Source: Synechococcus sp. CBW1002
GTDB taxonomy: Bacteria > Cyanobacteriota > Cyanobacteriia > PCC-6307 > Cyanobiaceae
Length of the DNA: 64,000 nt
Assembly (NCBI RefSeq): GCF_015840915.1
Contig: NZ_CP060398.1
Location: 2,480,001-2,544,000, forward strand
Direction: 5' to 3'
Shown: positions 41,287-49,489 of the stretch, in pieces
Layout of the letters: every line of letters starts with the position of its first letter
Numbering within the stretch: position 1 is the stretch's first letter
Position numbers and translations under genes: made by a program
The notes under the pieces: generated by a model
Seen by the model: the letters and a program-made list of their open reading frames with translations, nothing else
What the model was told of the DNA's origin: nothing
Database searches by the model: none

Positions 41287-42760
41287 AGGTAGCCAGCAGG
41301 TGTTGGGGGATGGCGGGATCGGGGAGGCTCTGGCAACGGGGAGGAACGCGGAATCGCTGCTGCAGAGCCGACAGCGAAAGGGTCTGGCGGCGTTGGGCCT
41401 GCTCCAGGAAGGCGAGCACCAGCGCATAGGAGGCCACCCGCACCGCCACATACAGGGCCTCGACCATCAGCCGGGCAGCGGCGTCACGGTCACCGCCGAC
41501 CAGGAGTTGCTGCCAGAAGTCCCACCAGCGGGAATCAGGAAAGAGGTAGCGCTGGTAGCGGCAATGGAGCAGGGCCCGGGGCTTGGCCCGCAGGGCGTCG
41601 ATCAGGTGCTCCAGATCGATGCACCAGGCCCGCTTGCCACCAGAGGCGCCATAGAGGCGGGGGAGCTGGCAGACCCAGTCGCTGTCCAGGAACACCACCA
41701 GCCGGTCGTGGTGCAGCCGCACCATGACCTGGCGGCCGATCAGGGTGGGCGGCACGGAGTAGATCACCTGCCGCACCTCGATCGTGCTGGTGCTGCGCAC
41801 CCGCACTGTGAGCAGCTCGTAGTCGGCAAAGCGGAAGGCCGGCAGGGGCCCCAGGTGCTCCAGCTCCTGCTCGTAACGCCACTGGCGGGGGGCGTTGAGG
41901 GCACGGAACACCTCAGCGAGCAGCTGGGCGTATTCGGCGGGCTCCTCGAAATCGGAGCTGCCGCGCAGGATCAGCTTCTGCTCCAGCCGACGTTTCACAT
42001 GGCCGTGGGGCGCCTCGACGATGCCGTTCTCGTGAGCCACGCCGCGGTTATTGCGGCTGGCACTGAGGCCGTAGTGGGCGCAGAGCGCCTGGTGGCGGGG
42101 GGTGATGTCGAGGGCGTAGCTGCCATCCCGATTGCGGCTGGCGGCCGACAGTCGATCGGTGCGCAGCTCCTTGGGCACCCCACCGCAGGCGGCCAGGGCG
42201 TTCTGCAGCCCTTCTGAAAGGGCGACAAAGCTCTCGCCACCATGGATGAGTTGCCCATAAGCCCAGCCGCTCCAGGCCAGGCGGTAGTGGAACAGCAGGT
42301 GGGGAAATGGTTCGCCGCGCAGGGTGATCGCCACCCGTTTCAGCCGGGTGAAATCGCAGAAGCCGATCTCTCCAGGCTGGTAGGCCAGCGGGAACATCAC
42401 CTCCGGCGCTGGACCGTGCAAGGCCTTCCACTGCTGCACCCGCCGCTGCAGGGTGCGTTTGAGCGAACTCCAGTCTTGATCTGGCTTCTGCTCCTGCAGG
42501 TGCTCCAGCAGGGTGGTGGGCGTCAGGGCTGGATGGCGCTCCAGAAGCGGCAGCAACAGGGGCTCCCAGACCTCAGCCAATGGATCGGGCCGCCGCCGGC
42601 CACGGGGCTTGGCGGCTTTGGGTTGGAGGCGGCCAGCATCAATGCGGTGGGCACTGCTCACCGAAATGCCCGCCGCTGCGGCAGCCACCTCCTGGCGGCT
42701 GCCGGCTCGTCGTTTGGACATGTACAGCGCAATCTGTTGAGCGGTGAGGGGAGCAGGCAT
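41165..42760 (-). CDS. istA: IS21 transposase IstA
   Basis: A 531-residue transposase with an N-terminal helix-turn-helix (SRQEVAAAAAGISVSSAHRI), a DDE core (GEIGFCDFTRL, ELRTDRLSAA, GVAHENGIVEAPHGHVKRRL) and a C-terminal beta domain (SVPPTLIGRQVMVRLHHD). Start at ATG 42760 (MPAPLTAQQIALYM). It appears intact, so the element may still move. Confidence 0.95.
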   Translation of the reverse strand: MPAPLTAQQIALYMSKRRAGSRQEVAAAAAGISVSSAHRIDAGRLQPKAAKPRGRRRPDPLAEVWEPLLLPLLERHPALTPTTLLEHLQEQKPDQDWSSLKRTLQRRVQQWKALHGPAPEVMFPLAYQPGEIGFCDFTRLKRVAITLRGEPFPHLLFHYRLAWSGWAYGQLIHGGESFVALSEGLQNALAACGGVPKELRTDRLSAASRNRDGSYALDITPRHQALCAHYGLSASRNNRGVAHENGIVEAPHGHVKRRLEQKLILRGSSDFEEPAEYAQLLAEVFRALNAPRQWRYEQELEHLGPLPAFRFADYELLTVRVRSTSTIEVRQVIYSVPPTLIGRQVMVRLHHDRLVVFLDSDWVCQLPRLYGASGGKRAWCIDLEHLIDALRAKPRALLHCRYQRYLFPDSRWWDFWQQLLVGGDRDAAARLMVEALYVAVRVASYALVLAFLEQAQRRQTLSLSALQQRFRVPPRCQSLPDPAIPQHLLATYDHLVPMPALCGGGSGAAAPAQTAETGALPQSLAAAGRSG

Positions 42761-42856
42761 GAGCCGGTGCCCTGCGCATGGCAACCGGATTCAGCAGAGC
42801 CCCTCAGGAGCGGTCAACCTGTTTGGCGCGCCCCTCAACCAGATTGTCGCCGGATA

Positions 42857-42981
42857 TACGGCTCCCCTCGGATCCACCAGGAGGCGCGCGCAGCAGGCCA
42901 TCCGGTGGGCCGCCACCGTGTCGCCCAGCTCATGCAGAGGGCTGAGCTCAGGTTCCTGTGCCAGTCAGGTCCCTTCGTCTA
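42857..42981 (+). pseudogene. IS3-family element, right part of orfB
   Basis: Reads YGSPRIHQEARAAGHPVGRH and RVAQLMQRAELRF, then stops after QSGPFV. It is the continuation of the orfB cut at 40230. The DDE catalytic part of orfB is absent, so the IS3 copy was already truncated or was later deleted. Confidence 0.8.
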
Positions 42982-43022
42982 GCTGCCGTGCATTGCAGCT
43001 GCCATGGCCAACAGGGGAACGC

Positions 43023-43196
43023 TCAGCCTTGGCTGCAGATCACCCGCTGCAGCACCTGCTGGGATTCCGTCTGCAAGGCCAGCAACACATCCCCATGGCG
43101 CTCACGGGCTGTGATCACCAGGGCCGGTCGAGGCTTGGCCGCAGGCCCATCCGTGAATGGGAAGGCGACCAGCACGATGTCGTAGCGGCTCAGCAT
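43023..43196 (-). CDS. Truncated PemK/MazF toxin copy
   Basis: Begins MLSRYDIVLVAFPFTDG like the gene at 1-256 but ends after 57 residues (LALQTESQQVLQRVICSQG). The antitoxin is absent; the upstream frame (GSAEHQVAALLADIFKPQTP) is unrelated. Probably non-functional. Confidence 0.55.
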   Translation of the reverse strand: MLSRYDIVLVAFPFTDGPAAKPRPALVITARERHGDVLLALQTESQQVLQRVICSQG

Positions 43197-43312
43197 CAGC
43201 CGGTGCCGGTCCCGCGGCGTCTGGGGTTTGAAGATGTCCGCCAGTAAGGCAGCCACTTGGTGCTCCGCAGAACCAGCACCAACCCCGATGGCACACCAGT
43301 CGCGGTGATAGC

Positions 43313-43428
43313 CGAACGACACCGCCGTTGAGCCCCGGTGCCGCCTGCGCTGCGCAAGGGTCGCGCAGCGACTCGGGTCAGCCCTTGCGCGGTGCGCAAG
43401 CCGGGGCAGGCCGGGTGGCGTGATCGCC
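43313..43428. repeat. About 120-bp dispersed repeat, copy 2
   Basis: Partner of 10701-10826. Here it separates the truncated toxin from the ArdC gene. Confidence 0.75.
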
Positions 43429-43458
43429 GGCCCAAAGGCCCGCCTTGCCCATCTGGCC

Positions 43459-44475
43459 TCAGCTCCTGAGCACTTCTGGCGCCTCGGGGCAGATCAGATC
43501 AGCCGCCCTGCGGGCATCGCTGAGCACCTGCAGCAACACCCGGGGCGATTCGCGTAGCAGCTCGATCCAGTGGCCCAGATAGGCGGCGTGATTGGCCATG
43601 GCACTGCCGATTTCCAGGCGATCGCCCAGCAGCACCGCCCCCAGCTCGGCGACGAGCTCCTCACGGGCATAGGCCCTGCCGCCATCGCCTTCGGCGCCCA
43701 TGCCGCCGGAGAGATCCCGGGCCAGCCGGGAGCCATGGCCGGTGGAGTGAATCGCCTCATGGGCCCAGGTGGCATAGAGGGCCGCTGCTGAATGAAAGGC
43801 CACGCGCTCCGGCAGCTGGATTCGATCCGGCAGCGGCAGGTAGCAGGCCCGATCGCCGCCAAAGCGCACCCGCACCGGCCAGCTGCTGAGCACGGCCTCA
43901 GCTGACGCCAGCCGCTCAGGCTCGGGGCGCTGGATCACTCCCTCGACCTGGCGGCGCTTCAGGATGAGCCCTTCCAGGGCCTCGCCCTCCAGATCGGCGG
44001 CATTGAAGACCGGCACCGGCCGATAGCTCACCCAGCTGCGCCCAGGCCCCGCGGCTTCCTGGCCAGCACCCCCACTTCCGCCCGTGCCTGCCGCATCAAC
44101 TGGAACAGCCTCGGCCAGCTGGCCTTCGCCGCGCTGATGCACCTGGGGCCGCAGCACGTGCACGGCTTTGCTGCCCTTGCGGGGGAAGACCCCGAGCGCC
44201 TTGGCCTCGGCAAAGCCGCACCAATAGGGCAGGGCTGAACCCCGTAGGTGCATGCCCAGGGTGAGCAGCGCCGGATTGGCACCGCGGTAGCGACGGCCGG
44301 AGAGCAGATTCACGTGGTGCCCGCCAGCGGCGGCATCCCACTCGCGCCGCCAGGAAGTGGTGCCCGCCTCCAGCAGGGCGAGCAGGGAGGCGACCAGCTT
44401 CTCCTCTGGCGAGACCTTCGGGCCGGACGTGCCTTTCGGTGTGGAGGTGGATCGTGATGGGGAAGCAACAGCCAC
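43459..44475 (-). CDS. ArdC-type antirestriction protein
   Basis: About 338 residues from GTG 44475. N-terminal ssDNA-binding domain (VSPEEKLVASLLALLEAG, SGRRYRGANPALL, FPRKGSKAVHVLRP) and C-terminal zincin-like metallopeptidase domain with WAHEAIHSTGHGSRL and REELVAELGAVLLG. ArdC proteins are plasmid- and phage-borne and protect incoming DNA. It is downstream of two coiled-coil genes on the same strand. Confidence 0.88.
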   Translation of the reverse strand: MAVASPSRSTSTPKGTSGPKVSPEEKLVASLLALLEAGTTSWRREWDAAAGGHHVNLLSGRRYRGANPALLTLGMHLRGSALPYWCGFAEAKALGVFPRKGSKAVHVLRPQVHQRGEGQLAEAVPVDAAGTGGSGGAGQEAAGPGRSWVSYRPVPVFNAADLEGEALEGLILKRRQVEGVIQRPEPERLASAEAVLSSWPVRVRFGGDRACYLPLPDRIQLPERVAFHSAAALYATWAHEAIHSTGHGSRLARDLSGGMGAEGDGGRAYAREELVAELGAVLLGDRLEIGSAMANHAAYLGHWIELLRESPRVLLQVLSDARRAADLICPEAPEVLRS

Positions 44476-44855
44476 GGGTGGCAAGCGCAGGACCGCAAGC
44501 GCCAGCGCGGCCAGCGACAAGGGCCGGCCGCAGCGCTCACAGAACCCAATGCCCCCAGGCGTCTCATTTCCTGCGGCGGGCCGGCTTGGGCCAGCCCTTG
44601 CGCGGTCGCGCAGGCTGAGGACTCCTGCGCGACGACTCGACTGGGAACAGCGAAAGCCCGTCCTCCATTTCGCGGTGGGTGACTTGACCCTCACCAAAGC
44701 GAGAGCCCTTGAGCACAAGGCCCTGGAGGACCGCCCTCGTCGATGAGGAAGACAGCATGGGCCGAGAAGAGGGCTTGATTCGCACCGAACGGATTGATCG
44801 CCTCGCCCTGCGCCGCAGCGAGCGCTGGAGCTGTCGCTGCACCACTGCGGCGACC

Positions 44856-45293
44856 TCAGTTGAGCGAGCGGGCCCGGCGCTGCTTGCGGGAGGCCTTCTC
44901 GATCGCCTTCAGTTCCTCGGCCTCCTCCAGCAGCTCACCGGAGAGGGCCTCGAGATCGTCGGCGGCATGCCGCAGCTGGGCACTCAGCTTGAGCCCCTGA
45001 TCAATCGAGGCGCTGTAGGCCGCAGCCGCCTGATCAATCTCGGCGAACAACTCCCTGTACTCCTCCGGTGGATTGGTGTCCCAGTCGGGATAGGCCGCAG
45101 CGGCCTGCTGCAACACCGTCAGGGCTGAGGACCAGCTGGCCTTGAAGCGGAAATCGAGATGGCGCAGATCCACATTGGCTCGCTTGAGCTCCTTGGTGCT
45201 GGTGACTGTTGCCAGGGCAAACACCTGGCGCTTGAGGTCGGCCAGCGTCGGTTGCTTCTGCCGTGGGGAAGACTTGCGGGCCATGGTGCTCAC
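44856..45293 (-). CDS. Helical hypothetical protein
   Basis: A 145-residue mostly helical protein (LADLKRQVFALATVTSTKEL, YRELFAEIDQAAAAYSAS, LEEAEELKAIEKASRKQRRA). It starts at GTG 45293 by GTGA overlap with the upstream frame, or ATG 45284. No family known; it travels with ArdC here. Confidence 0.6.
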   Translation of the reverse strand: MSTMARKSSPRQKQPTLADLKRQVFALATVTSTKELKRANVDLRHLDFRFKASWSSALTVLQQAAAAYPDWDTNPPEEYRELFAEIDQAAAAYSASIDQGLKLSAQLRHAADDLEALSGELLEEAEELKAIEKASRKQRRARSLN

Positions 45294-46042
45294 TCAACGA
45301 GGTCCAGGCCCAGCTGCTCACCGCCCCGCAGCTGCTCCAGCTCCCGGCGCAGGGCCTGGCTGGTCTGACGTTCGATTCTGAGGGCTTCTTGCAGCTCGTC
45401 GCGCTCGCGTCGATAGCGGTTGGAGTGGGCGACACGGCCGCCGAGGCTCTGGTCGTTCTTGGCCAGTTGCTTGCGGCGCTCCACCTCAGCCCCATAGGCA
45501 CGCCGAAGAGCATCCAGCTCTTTCTGCAACTGCAGCTCCGCCTTGGATTGCTGCTGCTCGGAGCGCAGGGCCACGACGGCCTCCGCCTCCAACACCTTGA
45601 TGCGATTGCTGAGTCGATCGACCTCAACCTGCTTGCCCTGCAGGGCCTGCTTGAGCTTGTGCAGGAGCGCACCAAGACGCGAGCATTCTTTCTCCTGATC
45701 GAGAACGTTGTCTTCGCAGAGGCGGGCGTATTCCCTCAGCAGGCCCGTGCGCCGCTGCAGAACCTTGGCGGTGCACTGATACTTGATGATCGTGATGACA
45801 CGGCAGCGCTCCAGCTCATCGAGATCCTGAACCGACTTGAGTCACCTCAGCTCGTCATAATTGGTGCATTCGTGCCGCAACTCCTGGGTGGGGACATGGT
45901 TCTGGGCACCAATCAGCGGGAGGTTCCTGAGGTGAACCTGGCCGTACCAGTAGTCAAACTCGGCCTTCTGGTCCTGACCTCCGAACATCACCGGCCCTGC
46001 CTGACGAACGATCGTTAATCCGTCGATCCTAAGTAGCCCCAT
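45290..46042 (-). pseudogene. Coiled-coil protein interrupted by an in-frame TGA
   Basis: One frame of 251 codons from ATG 46042 (MGLLRIDGLTIVRQAG) to 45290 is broken only by TGA at 45844-45842, directly after NYDELR. Reading resumes as LKSVQDLDELERCRVITI and continues through a long coiled coil (KQVEVDRLSNRIKVLEAEAV, LRRELEQLRGGEQLG). A CGA to TGA change would explain it. A shorter restart at ATG 45595 would give about 100 residues. Family unknown. Confidence 0.6.
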
Positions 46043-46054
46043 CGCTCCGTACCC

Positions 46055-46363
46055 TCAGGACAGGGGTGCTGGAGGCACACCGCGACGGCGCTCCAGCCGC
46101 AGGATGCGCTGGGCGTGGAGGTCGTTCTCCGGCGTCCATCCCGTCTGCGGTGGAGCATCCAGCGGCGACTCAGGCAACGAGGTTCCGCGCTGCGGACGGT
46201 CGAGGGTGGCCAGCAGCAGCAGGACAACCACCAGTTCAGCGGCCAGGAGCAGGTCGATCTGGGCCATGGGAAAGAAGGTCTCCGCGAACAACCGATCAAG
46301 CCTCAACCGCCTCTCGAGATTTGGATCATTTCTCCTGCGAAGAAGCAGTAGAGGTGCGCACAT
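46055..46363 (-). CDS. Small single-helix membrane protein
   Basis: Up to 102 residues, or 70 from ATG 46267 (MAQIDLLLAAELVVVLLLLA). One transmembrane helix and a Pro-rich tail. It lies just ahead of the broken coiled-coil gene. Start uncertain; the first 30 residues recall the antitoxin tail at 260-300 in another frame. Function unknown. Confidence 0.4.
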   Translation of the reverse strand: MCAPLLLLRRRNDPNLERRLRLDRLFAETFFPMAQIDLLLAAELVVVLLLLATLDRPQRGTSLPESPLDAPPQTGWTPENDLHAQRILRLERRRGVPPAPLS

Positions 46364-46407
46364 CCGTCATCAAGACCATCCGCGGGTTCGGCCGAGACCC
46401 TGGTCCG

Positions 46408-46640
46408 CAGAAGGGATGCCAGAGGCGTACAGCATGGGGAGCGACCAGGGCGGCAGCGAAACGGGGGGCGCGCTGGCGTTGTCGGTGTGTGGGTCTGTGA
46501 ACCTTCCGGGAAGGCGCAGCCCATAGCCTCCGGCCCAAGAACCCAGGAATGCCAAGCCCTCACGCCAGGATTATGCAGCATGCGCATAGTTCTGCAGCCT
46601 GATTCGCTTTGGGGCTGGGTGCCGCAGGAGGCAGGATTGA
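46408..46640 (+). promoter_or_regulatory. Conserved leader repeat, copy 2
   Basis: Shares CAGAAGGGATGCCAGAGGCG and GTGTGTGGGTCTGTGAACCT with copy 3 (59299-59531) and the GGGTCTGTGAACCT and AGGCAGGATTG blocks with copy 1. It ends shortly before gene A copy 2. Confidence 0.55.
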
Positions 46641-46658
46641 CCCTGACTGGCCAGCCGT

Positions 46659-47261
46659 ATGGTTTCCCTACCCCCCACCTCTGATTTCCCGCCTGATCCC
46701 GAGCCCCTGAGCCGGGAAGATCTCAACAGCGTCTACCTCGAGCTGCGCAACTCCTATAAGAGCTTGATGATCAGCCGCGGGCAGTACAGAAGCCGCTCGA
46801 TCAAGGCGCGCGATGAAACCGCCACGCTCAGGCAGAACTTGCTGGATCTCGCTGCCCGGGAAGCTTCCGTGCGCAGCGACATCTATCAGATGCTGGAAAT
46901 CGTCACGGCGATTGCCGGAGATCTGGAAGATGCGGGTGATGACATCGTCAATGAATTCGGCCGCTACAAGCTCGGCCGTAAGAACTTTCAAGGCGGTTCC
47001 TTTCTCGGTGGCCTGGTGCAGGCGGTGATCCGCTTCATCAACCGCTGGACCCACACCAAGGAGCGGGTGGTGCAACTGGATCAGAAGCGCCAGGAGTTCA
47101 TCGAGAAGACCAAGGATCTACCCCCGCTGAGCCTTGGAGGCAATGGCCACAACGGCCCCGTGAATCAGCCGGAGCGGACCCCACTCGCCAAGGTGGAGAT
47201 CGTGGACAGCGCAGCGGCCCAGCAGGCCCGGGAGGCCAAGGCTGATGGGACAACTCACTGA
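46659..47261 (+). CDS. Coiled-coil protein A, copy 2
   Basis: A 200-residue protein nearly identical to 11157-11759 through REDLNSVYLELRN, AIAGDLEDAGDDIVNEFGRY and GGSFLGGLVQAVIRFINRW. The changes cluster at residues 31-60 and in the C-terminal tail. It overlaps gene B by 17 bases exactly as in copy 1. Confidence 0.7.
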   Translation: MVSLPPTSDFPPDPEPLSREDLNSVYLELRNSYKSLMISRGQYRSRSIKARDETATLRQNLLDLAAREASVRSDIYQMLEIVTAIAGDLEDAGDDIVNEFGRYKLGRKNFQGGSFLGGLVQAVIRFINRWTHTKERVVQLDQKRQEFIEKTKDLPPLSLGGNGHNGPVNQPERTPLAKVEIVDSAAAQQAREAKADGTTH

Positions 47262-47742
47262 CACCCTGCGGGCCACGTTGCGGGACCTGGCCCAGTCTGA
47301 CGCCCGCCTCTACCGCGGGCTGCAGCAGGAGCTGGGCGACACACCCCAGGCCACCAGCCAGCCACCACCGGTGCTGGAAGGGGACGCCCCTGCCAGTCGG
47401 GAGGAGCTGGAGCGTCTCTCGATCAAGGTGCTCTGGGAGCTGTGCAAACAGCGGGGTATCAAGGGCCTCAGCAGGGGCCCGGTGTCGAAACAGGTGGACG
47501 CCCTGCTCAGTCACCCCGATGGACCGCCCCTGCGCAGCGCCCTCCCCGTCAAGGCCGCCAAGGGCAGCAAGAGCGGTGCCGGTGCGGGCAAGCCGGGGAC
47601 CAAGGCAGCTTCCGCAGAGCTGCAGGTCTTCGAGCAACGACTCGATCGGCTGGAGCAGCTGGTGGTGCTGATCGCCCAGCAGGTAGGGGTGCCCCCGGAG
47701 GCAATCGAGCGGCTGTTGCCGCCGGCGGCTTCGGAAGCCTGA
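47245..47742 (+). CDS. SAP-domain protein B, copy 2
   Basis: A 165-residue protein with SREELERLSIKVLWELCKQR and IKGLSRGPVSKQVDALLSHP (SAP-like) and LEQLVVLIAQQVGVPPEAIE (coiled coil). Same size as copy 1. Both A and B are intact here although the following two genes are lost, so A-B may work without the AbiE-like pair. Confidence 0.7.
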   Translation: MGQLTDTLRATLRDLAQSDARLYRGLQQELGDTPQATSQPPPVLEGDAPASREELERLSIKVLWELCKQRGIKGLSRGPVSKQVDALLSHPDGPPLRSALPVKAAKGSKSGAGAGKPGTKAASAELQVFEQRLDRLEQLVVLIAQQVGVPPEAIERLLPPAASEA

Positions 47743-47785
47743 GACAGCGAGGAAGCCCAGCGGGCCTGGGGGCGCTTGATTCGCT

Positions 47786-47795
47786 ATTCGCGAAT
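47786..47795. promoter_or_regulatory. Palindrome ATTCGCGAAT before the truncated winged-helix gene
   Basis: Same core as at 12282-12291 with the same distance to the start codon region. The outer left TTCG arm is kept; the right CGAA arm is not. Confidence 0.5.
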
Positions 47796-47815
47796 GCCAC
47801 ATAGCCCCTGAGGCC

Positions 47816-47970
47816 TTGGCCCGCTCACCCTCCAATCCCCAGCTTGTGCTGCGTCCGCAGGATCTGGTGGTGCTGCTGCGCCTGGCCCTGGATCCAGGCC
47901 CCGCGCCCACCGATGCGGCCCTCGGCGCCGAGCTGGGCCTGACGGCTTCGGAGACCCATGCGGCGGTGGT
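47816..47970 (+). pseudogene. Winged-helix gene, copy 2, truncated
   Basis: From a TTG start it matches the first about 51 residues of 12313-12858 (ARSPSNPQLVLRPQDLVVLL, LGLTASETHAAV), then jumps at VRTSDPAQR into antisense DUF296 sequence. The rest of this gene and the entire nucleotidyltransferase were deleted. Confidence 0.8.
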
Positions 47971-48088
47971 GCGCACCAGCGACCCAGCGCAGAGGTGCCC
48001 GCCGATCACCGCACGCCTGCTGCCTGCCACGGCGATGTGCAGGTGGGCACCATCAGATGAATGGGTGCCGCAGAGGCACCACCTTCAT
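47970..48088 (-). pseudogene. DUF296 gene, copy 2, gutted
   Basis: Only the first codons (MKVVPLRH) and a later piece (DGAHLHIAVAGSRRAVIGGH, LCAGSLVRTTA) remain, in different frames; the middle and the C-terminus are deleted. The right end of the deletion fuses to the winged-helix remnant. Confidence 0.75.
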
Positions 48089-48663
48089 GGCTTCGGCCCC
48101 TCGACCAGCCCCTGGAACATCACCAAGGCATCGACGTAACCCAACTGCTTGTGGCGAAACGCCCCTGGCAGGGTTCCCACCAGCTGAAAGCCGTTGCGCC
48201 GCCAGCAACGGATGCCGGCGCTGTTGGTGCTCACCACCAGGTTGAACTGCATCGCCCGGAACCCCAGCCGCCGAGCCAGCTGCAGGGAGTGCTGGCAGAG
48301 GCGGCTGCCGATTCCCTGGCGGCGGCAGTGCACCGACACCACGTAGCCCGCGTTGGCGACATGGGCGCCGAGGCGCAGGGAGTTGGGCCGGAGGTAGTAC
48401 GTGCCCAGCACGGCCCCGGCCACATCCACCGCCACCATCACCGCCTTGCTCTGCCCGACCCACGCCACCTGGGCCTCTTCTTCTGTGATGCCTGGGTCGT
48501 GGGGGAAGGTTTCACCAGCGCGGAACACCGGCTCCAGCAGGGCCCACACCCCAGGCCAGTCGGCCGCCGCATAGGGGCGGATCTTCAGGGGCGAGGAGAG
48601 CGCAGCCAGGGAAGGGGGATCCAGGGGATGGTGATCCTCGTCCCCCTCCAGCTGGTGAACCAA
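48085..48663 (-). CDS. GNAT-family N-acetyltransferase, copy 2
   Basis: A 192-residue acetyltransferase with LKIRPYAAADWPGVWALLEP, GTYYLRPNSLRLG, the acetyl-CoA loop RRQGIGSRLCQHSLQLA and NSAGIRCWRRNGFQLVGTLP. This is the only intact copy of three. It lies 13 bases after HupE in a riboswitch-led operon. Substrate unknown. Confidence 0.85.
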   Translation of the reverse strand: MVHQLEGDEDHHPLDPPSLAALSSPLKIRPYAAADWPGVWALLEPVFRAGETFPHDPGITEEEAQVAWVGQSKAVMVAVDVAGAVLGTYYLRPNSLRLGAHVANAGYVVSVHCRRQGIGSRLCQHSLQLARRLGFRAMQFNLVVSTNSAGIRCWRRNGFQLVGTLPGAFRHKQLGYVDALVMFQGLVEGPKP

Positions 48664-48676
48664 CCCGCCTTTCCGA

Positions 48677-49282
48677 TCAGCGCATCAGCAAGCCGATCGG
48701 CCCCAGGGCTGCCACCCCGCCGCAGACAGCCAGCAGCACGCACACGCCACGGGTCCAGGCCAAGGGCAGACGCCGCAGCGCCAGGAAGCTGCCGCCGCTC
48801 ACCAGCACTGAGCCACTGAAGGCCCCCAGCCACCAGAGCAGGGCGGAGCCGTCGGCCGGAGCTTCCAGGCCGTGCAGCATGGCGTGTACCGCCACCGCTG
48901 CGGCCACCAGGGCGGCGCAGGCACCCAGCTGGGGGCTCTGCTGCGAGCGGAGACTGCGCAGCACCAGCACGGCCACCGCCGTAATCGCCAGAGCTGCGAG
49001 GAATTCCTGGGCCGGCAGGGTGCCGCCCATCGCTCCAAACACACCACCGCCGATCGCCCCAGCCAGAGCCCAGAGCAGCAGCTGCGCAGAAATGCAGGAG
49101 GCGGCGGCCCCGACGCCGACCAGCAGCAGCAGGTGATCGACACCGCTGATCGGGTGCAGGAAGCCGGCGGCGATGCCGCCGTGGGCGATGCCATGGGCCT
49201 GGGCGGGCTGATCCAGCAGCAATGCCAGTGCTGAGGCCGCGCCAAACAGGGCCAGAGATCGGGCAGAAGCAGAAAGGGTCAT
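48677..49282 (-). CDS. HupE/UreJ-family metal permease under a B12 riboswitch
   Basis: A 201-residue membrane protein with signal-like start, HGIAHGGIAAGFLHPISGVD (the HPxSGxDH signature) and AMLHGLEAPADGS. HupE/UreJ proteins move Ni(II) or Co(II). The cobalamin riboswitch directly upstream argues for cobalt. First gene of the HupE-GNAT-(DUF296) operon. Confidence 0.88.
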   Translation of the reverse strand: MTLSASARSLALFGAASALALLLDQPAQAHGIAHGGIAAGFLHPISGVDHLLLLVGVGAAASCISAQLLLWALAGAIGGGVFGAMGGTLPAQEFLAALAITAVAVLVLRSLRSQQSPQLGACAALVAAAVAVHAMLHGLEAPADGSALLWWLGAFSGSVLVSGGSFLALRRLPLAWTRGVCVLLAVCGGVAALGPIGLLMR

Positions 49283-49299
49283 GATGGAATCCGGTCCGC

Positions 49300-49462
49300 G
49301 CCGGCGAAGAAGGGGCTCAACACGGCGAGCGTTCTGGCTGAGAGGGCCATGGCCCCCATCACAGCTGCGGGACAGCGCCGGACTCGGCTCAGGAGAACCC
49401 TGCGCCCCACCGGACTTTCCTCGTTGCCTCCAGGGAGTGACCCACTGGAACCGTGATCTCCA
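49300..49462 (-). promoter_or_regulatory. Cobalamin riboswitch
   Basis: On the minus strand: GAGGCAACGAGGAAAGTCCG, then GAGTCCGGCGCTGTCCCGCA and GCTGTGA, the conserved core of adenosylcobalamin riboswitches, followed by AGCCAGAACGCTCGCC near the 3' side. It ends shortly before the HupE ATG. High B12 would turn the gene off. Confidence 0.85.
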
Positions 49463-49489
49463 TTGTGGGTCCGGCTGGCTGCAGAGGCA

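Larger units (their letters stand above)
40231..42856 (-). mobile_element. IS21-family element inserted in the IS3 copy
   Basis: It carries istA and istB and has related ends: TCCCGTGTCAATCAGGTTGA on the left and TCCGGCGACAATCTGGTTGA on the right, read inward. Inner CAGGTTGACCG repeats occur at both ends, as in IS21. It is flanked by the 7-bp direct repeat TACGGCT (40224-40230 and 42857-42863). Removing the element and one repeat restores the IS3 orfB reading FYGSPRIHQE. Confidence 0.9.

Noticed and set aside
46055-46363. Remnant of the PemK antitoxin gene at the start of the small membrane protein
   Set aside because: The similarity (LDD, then LY-x-F-x-x-GE) is too short to support a call.
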